A stretch of DNA of 64,000 nucleotides from the NCBI GenBank assembly GCA_963741315.1, contig CAVUHK010000008.1, forward strand, positions 620,001-684,000, given 5' to 3'. Made by a program: the position numbers and the translations under genes. The DNA is from PALSA-1003 sp963741315. Its GTDB lineage: Bacteria; Pseudomonadota; Gammaproteobacteria; Burkholderiales; Casimicrobiaceae. This document shows, piece after piece, positions 1 to 8,298 of the stretch; position 1 is the first letter of the stretch; each line of letters opens with the position of its first letter. The notes under the pieces are model-generated. The model did no database searches. It saw only the letters and a list, made by a program, of their open reading frames with translations, and was not told the origin of the DNA.

Positions 1-38
1 GGCCGCGCCGCGCACGACGCTTCGAGGAGAGCGACGCA

Positions 39-884
39 ATGAATCTCAGGGAATGGATCGGCAACACCGAGACCGTCGCGGACGTGGCGACGGCGACGCC
101 GTACGCGGCGCTGTCGGCAACGCTCGATCGCGCGCACGAGCGTCCTCCCGTTGGAACGCCGCTGCCCGCGCTGTGGCACTGGTTGTACTTCCTCCCGTTG
201 TACGCGCAATCCGAAGTCGGCCCCGACGGTCACGCCCTGCGCGGCGAGTTCCTGCCGCCGGTGCCGTTGCCGCGCCGCATGTGGGCGGGCAGCCAGCTCG
301 AGTTCCACCGGCCGCTGCGCATCGGCGACAGCTTGAAGCGGGTGTCGACGATCCAGGACGTCAGTGAAAAGACCGGGCGCACCGGCAGCCTGGTGTTCGT
401 GAAAGTTCGCCACGAGATCCGTCGCCAGGACGAGTCCGAGATCGCGCTCACCGAGTTTCACGACATCGTCTACCGCGAGGCGGCCAAGCCGGGCGATGTC
501 GCGCCGCCGCCCGTCGCGGCACCGGCGCACGCCGCGTGGGAGCGCCGGTGGGTGCCGGACGACGTGCTGCTGTTCAGATACTCGGCGCTGACCTTCAATG
601 GGCACCGCATTCATTACGACCGACGCTATGTGACCGAGGTCGAGGGATATCCGGGATTGATCGTGCACGGACCGCTGCTCGCCACGCTCCTGTTGGATCT
701 GCTTCGCCAACGGTTGCCCGACGCCGTGGTCGCTCGCTACGAGTTCCGCGCCATTCGTCCGACCTTCGACATCAACCACTTCTTCGTCTGCGGCGAGCCG
801 CAGGCAGACGGCAAGACCTTCCACCTCTGGGCGAAGGACCACGAAGGCTGGCTGACGATGGATGCCACGGCGGTCATCAAATAG
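39..884 (+). CDS. MaoC/HTD2-like double hot-dog acyl-CoA hydratase
   Basis: A 281-residue protein of the mesaconyl-C4-CoA/itaconyl-CoA hydratase type: an N-terminal FAS1-like dehydratase half (about residues 1-150) joined to a C-terminal hot-dog half. The C-terminal half carries the hydratase-2 pattern NGHRIHYD at 187-194 and VHGP at 209-212, where the Asn/His pair would add or remove water on a 2-enoyl-CoA. The start has a good ribosome site (GAGGAGAG about 8 nt upstream). It is followed after 56 nt by a fumarase-superfamily lyase and then an IlvD/Edd dehydratase, so it probably works in breakdown of a branched or dicarboxylic acid. The exact substrate cannot be read from the sequence. Confidence 0.75.
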   Translation: MNLREWIGNTETVADVATATPYAALSATLDRAHERPPVGTPLPALWHWLYFLPLYAQSEVGPDGHALRGEFLPPVPLPRRMWAGSQLEFHRPLRIGDSLKRVSTIQDVSEKTGRTGSLVFVKVRHEIRRQDESEIALTEFHDIVYREAAKPGDVAPPPVAAPAHAAWERRWVPDDVLLFRYSALTFNGHRIHYDRRYVTEVEGYPGLIVHGPLLATLLLDLLRQRLPDAVVARYEFRAIRPTFDINHFFVCGEPQADGKTFHLWAKDHEGWLTMDATAVIK

Positions 885-940
885 CGCTGAGCAGCGCTAC
901 CGTTCAAACACATTGCGATTGCAATCAGGAGCCCGCAACC

Positions 941-2290
941 ATGCCCGCAACCGTCATCGACTCGCGCATTTTCGGCAACATCTTCAGCAGCGACGCGATG
1001 CGTCACGTCTGGTCGGACGAAAATCGCACCGCCAAGTACGTCGAGATCGAAAAGGCGCTTGCGATCGTGCAAGGCCGCCTCGGCATCATCCCTGCGGAAG
1101 CCGCCGCCGAAATCGTGCGCAACTGCGACTTCGCCAAGATCGACATGGAGAAGTTGCGCGCGCAGACCGAGCGCATCGGCTATCCGATCCTCGGTGTCGT
1201 GTCGCAGATCAACGCGCTGTGCCGCGACAAGCTGGGCGAATACTGTCACTGGGGCGCGACCACGCAGGACATCACCGACACCGCGACGGTGATGCAGATC
1301 CGCGAAGGTCTCGCCATTGTCGATGCGGACCTCAAGGCGATTTCCGCCGCGCTGGCCCAGCTCGCACGCAAGTATCGCGACACGCCGGTCGTCGGCCGCA
1401 GCAACCTGCAGCAGGCGATTCCGGTCACCTTCGGCTACAAGATGGCGACGATCCTGGCCGCGGTGGAGCGCCACCGCGAGCGCCTCGAGCAACTCAGGCC
1501 GCGTGTACTGGTCGGCGAATTCGGCGGTGCGTGCGGGACGCTGGCGTCGATCGAGAAGGGCGCCATGGAAACGCAGGCGGGCCTGATGGCCGAGCTGGGC
1601 CTGGGCCAACCGATCATCGCGTGGCACACGGTGCGCGACAACATCGCCGAAGTGGGATGTTTTCTAGGCCTGGTTGGCGGGACGCTGGGCAAGGTGTCGA
1701 TGGACGTCAAGCTCATGATGCAGACCGAAGTCGCCGAGGTCTACGAGCCTTTCGCGCACGGGCGCGGCTCGAGCAGCACCATGCCGCAGAAACGCAATCC
1801 CATTTCGTCGCTGTATATCCACGCCGCGGCTGCCGTAGTGCGGCAGCACGCCGCGTCGTTGATGGAGGCGATGGTTGCCGACCACGAGCGCTCGACGGGG
1901 CCATGGGAAATCGAGTGGATCGTGCTGCCCGAAACGTTCTGCCTGTTGGCAGGCGCGCTCAAGCAAACGCGCTACATCCTCGAAGGACTGGAAGTCGATG
2001 TCGCGAAAATGCGCGCGAACATCGATCTCACCAATGGCCTCGTGATGTCCGAGGCCGTGATGATGGGCCTCGGCCGCGCGCTGGGCCGCGAAACCGCACA
2101 TGATCTCGTCTACGACATCTGCCGCGAGGCGATCAAGCAGGACAAGCCGCTGCTGGACCTGCTGGCGGCGAACGCGGAGATCAGCAAGCACCTCGACCGC
2201 GCCGCGCTGGCGAAGCTGTGCGACCCCGTGAACTATCTTGGACAGGCGGGGGTGATGGTCGATCGCGTGCTTGCCGGGATCGAGCGCTGA
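941..2290 (+). CDS. fumarase/adenylosuccinate lyase superfamily protein (3-carboxymuconate cycloisomerase-like)
   Basis: 449 residues, all-helical lyase of the fumarase/aspartase superfamily. Signature GSSSTMPQKRNP lies at 276-287 (the SSxMPxKxNP catalytic loop) and HWGATTQDITDT at 103-114. The region GRSNLQQAIPVTFG resembles PcaB-like cycloisomerases, although the usual His here is Asn. The frame is open well upstream, but the ATG at 941 gives the family-like N terminus MPATVIDSRIFGNIFSS, so I use that start. It sits between a hydratase and an IlvD/Edd dehydratase, 7 nt before the latter. It may eliminate or add a group on a carboxylic acid; PcaB itself is possible, but no other protocatechuate gene is nearby. 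Confidence 0.75.
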   Translation: MPATVIDSRIFGNIFSSDAMRHVWSDENRTAKYVEIEKALAIVQGRLGIIPAEAAAEIVRNCDFAKIDMEKLRAQTERIGYPILGVVSQINALCRDKLGEYCHWGATTQDITDTATVMQIREGLAIVDADLKAISAALAQLARKYRDTPVVGRSNLQQAIPVTFGYKMATILAAVERHRERLEQLRPRVLVGEFGGACGTLASIEKGAMETQAGLMAELGLGQPIIAWHTVRDNIAEVGCFLGLVGGTLGKVSMDVKLMMQTEVAEVYEPFAHGRGSSSTMPQKRNPISSLYIHAAAAVVRQHAASLMEAMVADHERSTGPWEIEWIVLPETFCLLAGALKQTRYILEGLEVDVAKMRANIDLTNGLVMSEAVMMGLGRALGRETAHDLVYDICREAIKQDKPLLDLLAANAEISKHLDRAALAKLCDPVNYLGQAGVMVDRVLAGIER

Positions 2291-2297
2291 CATCGCC

Positions 2298-4055
2298 ATG
2301 ACCAAGCGCGACAGCAAAGCTTCCGGCAATACGTCGACCGCATCCGGCATGCGCAACGCCCTGACGTCCTACGGCGATGCCGAGTTCTCGCTGTTTCTGC
2401 GCAAGGCGTTCATCAAGGGCGCTGGGTATACCGACGATGCGCTCGATCGCTGCATCGTAGGCATCGCGAACACGGCAAGCGCGTACAACCCCTGCCACGG
2501 TAATTCCGCGTCGCTCATCGAGGCGATCAAGCGCGGCGTGCTGCTCGCCGGCGGCCTGCCGATGGAATTTCCCACGATCTCGATCCACGAGAGCTTCGCG
2601 TACCCCACCAGCATGTACCTGCGCAACCTCATGTCGATGGACACCGAGGAAATGATTCGCGCGCAACCGATGGACGCGGTGGTGCTCATCGGCGGTTGCG
2701 ACAAGACGGTGCCGGCGCAGCTCATGGGCGCGGCGTCGGCCGGCGTGCCTGCGGTGCAACTCGTAACAGGGTCGATGCTCACCGGTGCGCACCGTGGCGA
2801 GCGCGTCGGCGCATGCACCGACTGCCGGCGCTATTGGGGTCGCTATCGCGCCGAAGAAATCGACTCCGAGGAGATCGCGGATGTGAACAGCCAGCTCGTC
2901 GCGAGCGTTGGCACCTGCTCGGTGATGGGCACCGCGAGCACGATGGCGTGTGTCGTGGAAGCGCTGGGCATGATGGTTCCCGGTGGCGCGACGCCGCCCG
3001 CGGTGACCGCGGACCGCATGCGCATCGCGGAGGAGACTGGCAAGCTCGCCGTGCAGGTCGCCGCGCAGCGCCTGACGCCCGATCAGATCATGACCGGCAA
3101 GGCGTTCGAGAACGCGCTGCGGGTGCTGCTGGCGATTGGCGGGTCGACCAACGGCATCATCCATCTCACGGCGATGGCCGGCCGTCTCGGTATCGACATC
3201 GATCTCGACGCGCTCGATCGCATGGGGCGCGAGACGCCGGTGCTGATCGACCTCAAGCCGTCAGGGCGCTACTACATGGAAGACCTGCACAAGGCCGGTG
3301 GGTTGGCGACGCTCCTGCGCGAACTCAAGCCGCTGTTGCACCTCGATGCGCTCACGGTGACTGGGCGCACGCTGGGCGAGGAAATCGAACGGGCGGGACC
3401 CGCGTTCGCGCAGGAAGTCGTGCGGCCGTTGACGAAGCCGATTTTCCCGCAGGGCGGGATAGCGGTCCTGCACGGCAACCTCGCGCCGGTGTGCGCCATC
3501 ATCAAGCAATCGGCGGCCGATCCGAAACTGATGGAACACGAAGGTCGCGCGGTGGTGTTCGAGAACATCGAGGACATGGCGCGGCGCATCGACGACGACG
3601 ATCTCGACGTGAACGCCGACGATGTCCTGGTCCTCAAGCGCATCGGGCCGCTCGGCGCGCCGGGCATGCCGGAAGCCGGGTACCTGCCGATTCCACGCAA
3701 GCTGGCGCGTGCGGGTGTCAAGGACATGGTGCGCATTTCCGATGGGCGAATGAGCGGGACCGCCGCCGGCACCATCGTGCTCCATGTCTCACCGGAGGCC
3801 GCCGCCGGTGGACCGCTGGCGCTGGTGCGGTCGGGCGACAGGATCCGGTTGAGCGTCGACCGACGCGAGTTGTCGTTACTGGTCGCCGACGAAGAACTTG
3901 AACGCCGCGCGGCCGCACAAGGCATGCAACAGCCGACTGCGGATCGCGGTTACCGCAAGTTGTTCCTGGAAAGCGTCACGCAGGCCGAGCAGGGCGTCGA
4001 CTTCGACTTCCTGCGCGCCGTGTCCACGCGGGAAATCGTGCCTCGACCACGCTGA
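2298..4055 (+). CDS. IlvD/Edd family dehydratase, sugar-acid dehydratase type
   Basis: 585 residues. Three candidate [2Fe-2S] ligands are present: Cys66 (NPCHGN), Cys134 (GGCDKTVPA) and Cys207 (GTCSVMGTASTM). Their spacings of 68 and 73 residues match those I recall for characterised sugar-acid dehydratases of this family. The enzyme should dehydrate a 2,3-dihydroxy acid to a 2-keto acid. The ATG at 2298 lies 7 nt after the lyase stop; an in-frame ATG at 2271 would overlap that gene. The context, with no branched-chain amino-acid genes, favours a catabolic sugar-acid or dihydroxy-acid substrate over the valine/isoleucine pathway. Confidence 0.85.
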   Translation: MTKRDSKASGNTSTASGMRNALTSYGDAEFSLFLRKAFIKGAGYTDDALDRCIVGIANTASAYNPCHGNSASLIEAIKRGVLLAGGLPMEFPTISIHESFAYPTSMYLRNLMSMDTEEMIRAQPMDAVVLIGGCDKTVPAQLMGAASAGVPAVQLVTGSMLTGAHRGERVGACTDCRRYWGRYRAEEIDSEEIADVNSQLVASVGTCSVMGTASTMACVVEALGMMVPGGATPPAVTADRMRIAEETGKLAVQVAAQRLTPDQIMTGKAFENALRVLLAIGGSTNGIIHLTAMAGRLGIDIDLDALDRMGRETPVLIDLKPSGRYYMEDLHKAGGLATLLRELKPLLHLDALTVTGRTLGEEIERAGPAFAQEVVRPLTKPIFPQGGIAVLHGNLAPVCAIIKQSAADPKLMEHEGRAVVFENIEDMARRIDDDDLDVNADDVLVLKRIGPLGAPGMPEAGYLPIPRKLARAGVKDMVRISDGRMSGTAAGTIVLHVSPEAAAGGPLALVRSGDRIRLSVDRRELSLLVADEELERRAAAQGMQQPTADRGYRKLFLESVTQAEQGVDFDFLRAVSTREIVPRPR

Positions 4056-4082
4056 CCGGGCGACGTCCTGCGCAGCCGTTTT

Positions 4083-4111
4083 TCATGCGTTTTCCGCCGA
4101 TCTGGTAGAAT
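4083..4111 (+). promoter_or_regulatory. possible tRNA promoter
   Basis: A TAGAAT hexamer at 4106-4111 resembles a sigma-70 -10 box, about 80 nt before the tRNA-Arg gene. The matching -35 position is AT-rich (TTTTCATGCG) but is not a clear TTGACA. Weak call based on position and the -10 box only. Confidence 0.3.
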
Positions 4112-4191
4112 TTCGGCCTGTTCCCAGGGGCGGGCGGTCGCCGATCGATGATTATCCGCCTCGACCTTCGGAAGGCTCGGTGAGATTCAAT

Positions 4192-4268
4192 GCGCCCGTA
4201 GCTCATTTGGATAGAGCACCGGCCTTCTAAGCCGGGGGTAACAGGTTCGAGTCCTGTCGGGCGTGCCA
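4192..4268 (+). tRNA. tRNA-Arg (anticodon TCT)
   Basis: A 77-nt cloverleaf including an encoded CCA. The acceptor stem GCGCCCG pairs with CGGGCGT. The anticodon stem CCGGC/GCCGG encloses loop CTTCTAA, giving anticodon TCT, which reads AGA and AGG. The T arm is ACAGG-TTCGAGT-CCTGT. A tRNA-His follows 33 nt later, so the two are probably co-transcribed. Confidence 0.97.
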
Positions 4269-4301
4269 GATCGGGTGCCGGTGCAGGGCCTAGTTTCAAT
4301 G

Positions 4302-4376
4302 GTGGCTGTAGCTCAGCGGTAGAGTCCCGGATTGTGATTCCGGTTGTCGTGGGTTCGAACCCCATCAGCCACCCCA
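4302..4376 (+). tRNA. tRNA-His (anticodon GTG)
   Basis: Cloverleaf with acceptor GTGGCTG/CAGCCAC, an extra G at 4301 that can serve as the G-1 typical of tRNA-His, and discriminator C. The anticodon stem CCGGA/TCCGG encloses loop TTGTGAT, giving anticodon GTG. The T arm has TTCGAAC and the CCA end is encoded. Confidence 0.97.
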
Positions 4377-4477
4377 TTCATCCATGTAGAGATTTGGTCT
4401 TCCGCATCCGTCACCGGCCCGACGGCCGTCGCCGCCTTGCCGACTGCACCCGACGCCAGTTCTCGCCCGTTTGCGCA

Positions 4478-5791
4478 TCATGTCGTCGCAGTACCTGCCC
4501 GGGCCAGGACCGTCCGGCGAACTAGCGCGATGTGCTCGCGCAGCGTGTACGCCTCGCTCGCGAAACTGGGCGGCGTGCGGATCTGCTCAGCCGCGTGTTC
4601 GATGCGGTCCAGGTCGCCGAGCCACTTCTCGATCGGAAGCTTACCGCTGCGCACCTCGACATCGCGTTCGAGCAACTTGAGCTCGCCATACCAGCGATAA
4701 ATGCGCGACCGCACATGCCAACGCATGACGGCCGGCAGCAATCTCACGAGAGGCAATACGATGAGCAGGAGAGGCACCGCGATGATGAGGAACCATTCGA
4801 CGGTGGTCGCCACCCAGAAGGGCAGGTAGCGGTAGAGCAGGCTTGGCCCGAATCTTTTGTGACGTATCGCATCGGGAGATACGGGAAGGTCGACCTGATC
4901 GACGTTGGGAAATTCGCCGGGTGCCTCGAAGTAGCCCTGATCGTCGTGGTGATCGCGGATGGTCTCGAGCAAGAGGTTGACGATAGCGGGGTGCAGTCCG
5001 GTGCGCGCGGCAAGCATCGTCTCGGTCGCCACCAACGCCACGTCGTGCTGCGGCAGGACGGGTGCGAACGACACGGCGCCCGCATGCAGCGTACGCCGTG
5101 TCAGGTAAGGATAACGTTGCTGATACGCATCCGCCTGGGCGAGACTTATCAATTCCAGCGACGTGTCGGCGAGCGCCGCAGCGATTGCCGGCGTGCGCGC
5201 GCCGCCGACCATGAGTGCCGCGTCGACTTCACCCGCCAAAAGTGCTGCGCGGGCCAGGTCCGTCGGAGTGTCCACCAGGCGCGTATTGTCGGCTGTGACG
5301 CCGTTGGCCGCGAGCAGCGGAACCGCCAGCACGTTGGTTCCGCTCCCGGGCATTCCGGTCGATACGACTTTGCCCTTGAGCGCCGCCAGCGAATCGATCT
5401 GCTGGCCGCGGCGCGTAAGAATCCATAGGGGTTGGTAGTAAAGGCTCGCGAGCATCTCGATGCCCGCTGCTTCGGGGCTGTTCGCCTGGCCACCCTGCAC
5501 GAAGGCGATGTCGACGCCCGACGCCGGGTCGGATAGCAACCGAAGATTCTCGCCGGCGCCGTCCGTCATCCGTTCGACGAGACGGACGCCGTGGCGCTTC
5601 AGGGCCTCCTGATAGCGCTGCGTGTGCTCGTGATAGAGGCTCGACGCGGGCCCCGACGCAATCTGGATCACGCGCGGCGGGATCGGTTGGAGAAATTGGA
5701 ACGAAACCCAGAGACACGCCGCGACAAGCATCGCAACCAGCGCGACAACGCGCCAGGTACTTCGGCGATCCATCTTTGGCGATTGGGCCAT
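4478..5791 (-). CDS. TAXI-family TRAP solute-binding protein with C-terminal membrane segment
   Basis: About 437 residues. An N-terminal membrane/signal segment (VVALVAMLVAACLWVSF) is followed by a TAXI-type binding domain: the IASGPASSLYHEH start, VVSTGMPGSGTNVLA, and a DTPTDLARAALLAGEVDAAL ligand-loop region. A second hydrophobic segment (FLIIAVPLLLIVLPLVRLL) and a charged helical tail follow, which plain TAXI receptors lack. That tail suggests the protein is membrane-tethered and may pass a signal rather than feed a permease. No TRAP permease gene adjoins it. The start at 5791 is chosen for GGAG upstream; 5824 is an alternative. It runs convergent to the tRNA genes. Confidence 0.8.
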   Translation of the reverse strand: MAQSPKMDRRSTWRVVALVAMLVAACLWVSFQFLQPIPPRVIQIASGPASSLYHEHTQRYQEALKRHGVRLVERMTDGAGENLRLLSDPASGVDIAFVQGGQANSPEAAGIEMLASLYYQPLWILTRRGQQIDSLAALKGKVVSTGMPGSGTNVLAVPLLAANGVTADNTRLVDTPTDLARAALLAGEVDAALMVGGARTPAIAAALADTSLELISLAQADAYQQRYPYLTRRTLHAGAVSFAPVLPQHDVALVATETMLAARTGLHPAIVNLLLETIRDHHDDQGYFEAPGEFPNVDQVDLPVSPDAIRHKRFGPSLLYRYLPFWVATTVEWFLIIAVPLLLIVLPLVRLLPAVMRWHVRSRIYRWYGELKLLERDVEVRSGKLPIEKWLGDLDRIEHAAEQIRTPPSFASEAYTLREHIALVRRTVLARAGTATT

Positions 5792-5986
5792 GGCGCACGA
5801 TTCTCCAGTCTTCGCGGCGCCCAATCATAGCGCAGGCCGTCTTGCTCAGCGGTTGCCGAAAGGTCTCGTGGTTCCTTGTCGTGATGCGTATAAAACGACC
5901 TTGGTGCTGTTTTTTGTACCGACGCATGCCGTCGATACACTCGCTTATTGAGTTCGAGCAAATGGCTCGAGCGCTAAATCGGTCGT

Positions 5987-7204
5987 CTAGGCGATCGCGA
6001 TTGTGCCGCCGATGGACTCCGGCCGCACACCCGTCAACAGGTAGCCAAGGAGTTCGCGCACGGAGCGGATCTCGTTGCCGAACGGGAGTGTCGCTGCGCC
6101 GCGAAAGAACAGGCCCTTGGCGACATCGCCGCGCAGTGCAGCGGCAAGTTGCATATCGATGCAGAACTGGCCCATTTTTTCGACACCGTCGCGCAGGCCG
6201 CACTGGATCAAGCAGTCGAACTTGAGCGTGCAGCGCGGCTTCTTGTGCGCGACCGCCTTGAGCTTCGGCAGATACTTGACATAGTTTTCCAGCCACGGTG
6301 TACGAACGGCACGAGCGGGAAGGCCGGCGACACTCATGAATTCGACGATGTCCTCAGGCCGGGCGTTAGCGAGGACGCGCTTGAACGCAATGTCGGCGTC
6401 GCCTTCCTCGGTGACCGCGAAGGGCGTGCCGATCTGCACCGCGGACGCACCTAGCGCGAGCAATCCACGGATTCGGTCGTGCGAGTTGATGCCGCCCGCC
6501 GGGATCAGCGGAATCATCCCTTCCGCGATGCCTTCGGCCTTGAAGAATTCCTGCACCTCGGGCAACACGCGCTCGAAATCGAACCGCGGATCGGCGAGAT
6601 CTTCGATCTTCGCGGCACCCAGGTGGCCGCCGGCGTAGCGCGGGTGCTCGATCACGATCGCGTCCGGCAGCCGTCCCTTGCGAGCCCATTTTTTCACGAC
6701 CAGCGTTATGCCCCTTGCGTCGGACAGGATCGGGATGAGCGCAACCTCGGGAAATGGCGCCGCGAGTTCGGGCAGGTCGAGTGGAAGTCCGGCGCCGACA
6801 ACGATGGCGTCCGCGCCGCTTGCGCAGGCCTGCCGCACGTAGGCGGGATACTCGGACACCGCGCGCATCACGTTGACTGCGATCAGGCCCTGGCCTGCGG
6901 CCATCGCCTTCGCCGCGCGAATCTCGCGATCGAGTGCGCTGATGTTGGCGGCGTCGACGGTTGCCTTGTTACCTCGTGCGCTGATCGCCATCAGGTCGGG
7001 ATGATGCCGGCGCAGGTCCACGCTCGCGATCGTGCCCACGGCGCCCAGTTGTGCCACCGTCCCCGCCAGACGATGCGCGGAGATGCCCACGCCCATCCCG
7101 CCCTGCACGATTGGCAGCACGCGCCGGCCGCGTAGGACGAGTGGCGGCAGTGTGTGCGTCCATGTGGAGGCCATGGCGGAGATTCCGGGCGAAGGCGTGT
7201 TCAT
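5987..7204 (-). CDS. NAD(P)H-dependent flavin oxidoreductase, nitronate monooxygenase/2-nitropropane dioxygenase family
   Basis: About 405 residues, FMN-binding TIM barrel. The N-terminal VQGGMGVGISAHRLAG loop, the AGGHLG stretch, the IPAGGI strand and a phosphate-binding GASAVQIGTPF motif fit the family. Such enzymes oxidise alkyl nitronates, or act as quinone or enoyl reductases, in the cytoplasm. An in-frame ATG at 7174 (MASTW) is a plausible true start because the first ten residues look non-conserved. It is apparently monocistronic. Confidence 0.8.
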   Translation of the reverse strand: MNTPSPGISAMASTWTHTLPPLVLRGRRVLPIVQGGMGVGISAHRLAGTVAQLGAVGTIASVDLRRHHPDLMAISARGNKATVDAANISALDREIRAAKAMAAGQGLIAVNVMRAVSEYPAYVRQACASGADAIVVGAGLPLDLPELAAPFPEVALIPILSDARGITLVVKKWARKGRLPDAIVIEHPRYAGGHLGAAKIEDLADPRFDFERVLPEVQEFFKAEGIAEGMIPLIPAGGINSHDRIRGLLALGASAVQIGTPFAVTEEGDADIAFKRVLANARPEDIVEFMSVAGLPARAVRTPWLENYVKYLPKLKAVAHKKPRCTLKFDCLIQCGLRDGVEKMGQFCIDMQLAAALRGDVAKGLFFRGAATLPFGNEIRSVRELLGYLLTGVRPESIGGTIAIA

Positions 7205-7308
7205 GCGTGGCCCGCTCTATGCGGACCCCTGGTCGAGTCAATCCAGAGTCTACGAGGTGACCGGCCTTGCGACATTGATACCGGTCAAGACTTCAGGCAA
7301 CGGCGGAC

Positions 7309-8055
7309 TTACGTCCGTACCTCGATGATCGGCACATGCTTCGCCAGTCGCGCCAGCAGGACGTCATCGAGCACGACGCCTGCCGGCGCCGCGGCGACCA
7401 GCGCCTCATTTTTGCAGCCCGTCGGCCGAAACGGCTGCAGGACCCAGCGCATTACGCCGCACACCGCCAGCTCGCGCGCGAGCCGCTCCATGGCATCAGG
7501 CGGCGTCAGCAGCGGGTGCACGGTTGTCCGCACCTCATAGGCAATGCCCGCGTTGCGTACGAGATCGAGGCTCTCGAATGCGCGGATGCCACTGCCACGA
7601 ACTTCGGTAACCTCCGCATAGTATGCAACGGGCGCCTTGACATCGAAGCCTACCCAATCCAGTTTCGGCAACACTTGCGCAAGCCGTCTTGGATACGCGC
7701 CGCCAGTGTGCAGGCCAACCGCGAAACCGAGCGCGCGCACGGCGTCGATCGCGGCGGGCAGCTCCAGTTGCGCGGTAGGCTCACCGCCCGAAAAAACGAC
7801 CGCGTCGAGCAAGCCGCGTCGCGTGACGAGCCAGGCGAGAATGCGTCCGAACTCGCGTTCGTCGTCGCCACGCGCAGCGATCAAGTGCGGGTTGTGGCAG
7901 TAGCCGCAACGCCACGGGCAGCCCTGGCAAAAGATGACAGCCGCGAGGCTGTCCGGGTAATCGCCCGTCGTGAACGGCACAAAGCCTCCGACGCGCAGCC
8001 GAGGCGCGGCGGTGGCGGGAGGCGCCATTATCGGCGCGGCGTTGCCGTCTGGCAT
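7309..8055 (-). CDS. nrdG: anaerobic ribonucleotide reductase activating enzyme NrdG (radical SAM)
   Basis: 248 residues. The radical-SAM cluster motif CPWRCGYC (C-x3-C-x2-C) is near residue 45, followed by the family sequences VFSGGEPTAQ and GLHTGG. It uses SAM and a [4Fe-4S] cluster to put the glycyl radical on NrdD under anoxia. The start at 8055 gives a normal NrdG N terminus (LRVGGFVPFTTGDYPDSLAA) and lies 26 nt after the small glycyl-radical gene, so nrdD, the small gene and nrdG form one operon. The frame is open further upstream, but there it would overlap the small gene. Confidence 0.9.
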   Translation of the reverse strand: MPDGNAAPIMAPPATAAPRLRVGGFVPFTTGDYPDSLAAVIFCQGCPWRCGYCHNPHLIAARGDDEREFGRILAWLVTRRGLLDAVVFSGGEPTAQLELPAAIDAVRALGFAVGLHTGGAYPRRLAQVLPKLDWVGFDVKAPVAYYAEVTEVRGSGIRAFESLDLVRNAGIAYEVRTTVHPLLTPPDAMERLARELAVCGVMRWVLQPFRPTGCKNEALVAAAPAGVVLDDVLLARLAKHVPIIEVRT

Positions 8056-8081
8056 CGCGGTGTTGCGTTGACGGTGACGCG

Positions 8082-8273
8082 TTACGGGGTTCGCAACGCA
8101 GGCCCTTCGCGGAAGAAGCGGCGCTCGAAGTGCTCGCCCTTCTTGCCCGTATTGAACGATGCGACAGGTCTGTGGTAGCCCATCACACGCGTCCAGACTT
8201 CGCATCGCTGGCGCTCGTCGTCGGTCAGCCTGGTCGCGTCGGTCAATAGCTTGGCGTCGGTCATCGCATTCAT
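8082..8273 (-). CDS. detached glycyl-radical C-terminal subunit of anaerobic ribonucleotide reductase
   Basis: 63 residues, ending in CEVWTRVMGYHRP followed by VASFNTGKKGEHFERRFF. This is the segment that in most class III reductases forms the extreme C terminus after the zinc site; RVxGY carries the radical glycine, here Gly32. The large NrdD gene just upstream stops after its zinc-binding region and lacks this motif. The small gene has its own strong ribosome site (GGAGG, 7 nt before ATG 8273) and lies 25 nt after the nrdD stop. That argues for a real two-subunit enzyme rather than a frameshift. NrdG would be expected to activate this peptide when docked on NrdD. Confidence 0.8.
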   Translation of the reverse strand: MNAMTDAKLLTDATRLTDDERQRCEVWTRVMGYHRPVASFNTGKKGEHFERRFFREGPALRTP

Positions 8274-8298
8274 CGCATCCTCCGTATGGTGTGGCGCG

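Noticed and set aside
7205..7308. A terminator or riboswitch between nrdG and the flavin oxidoreductase
   Set aside because: There is a short imperfect inverted repeat but no T-run or recognisable aptamer.
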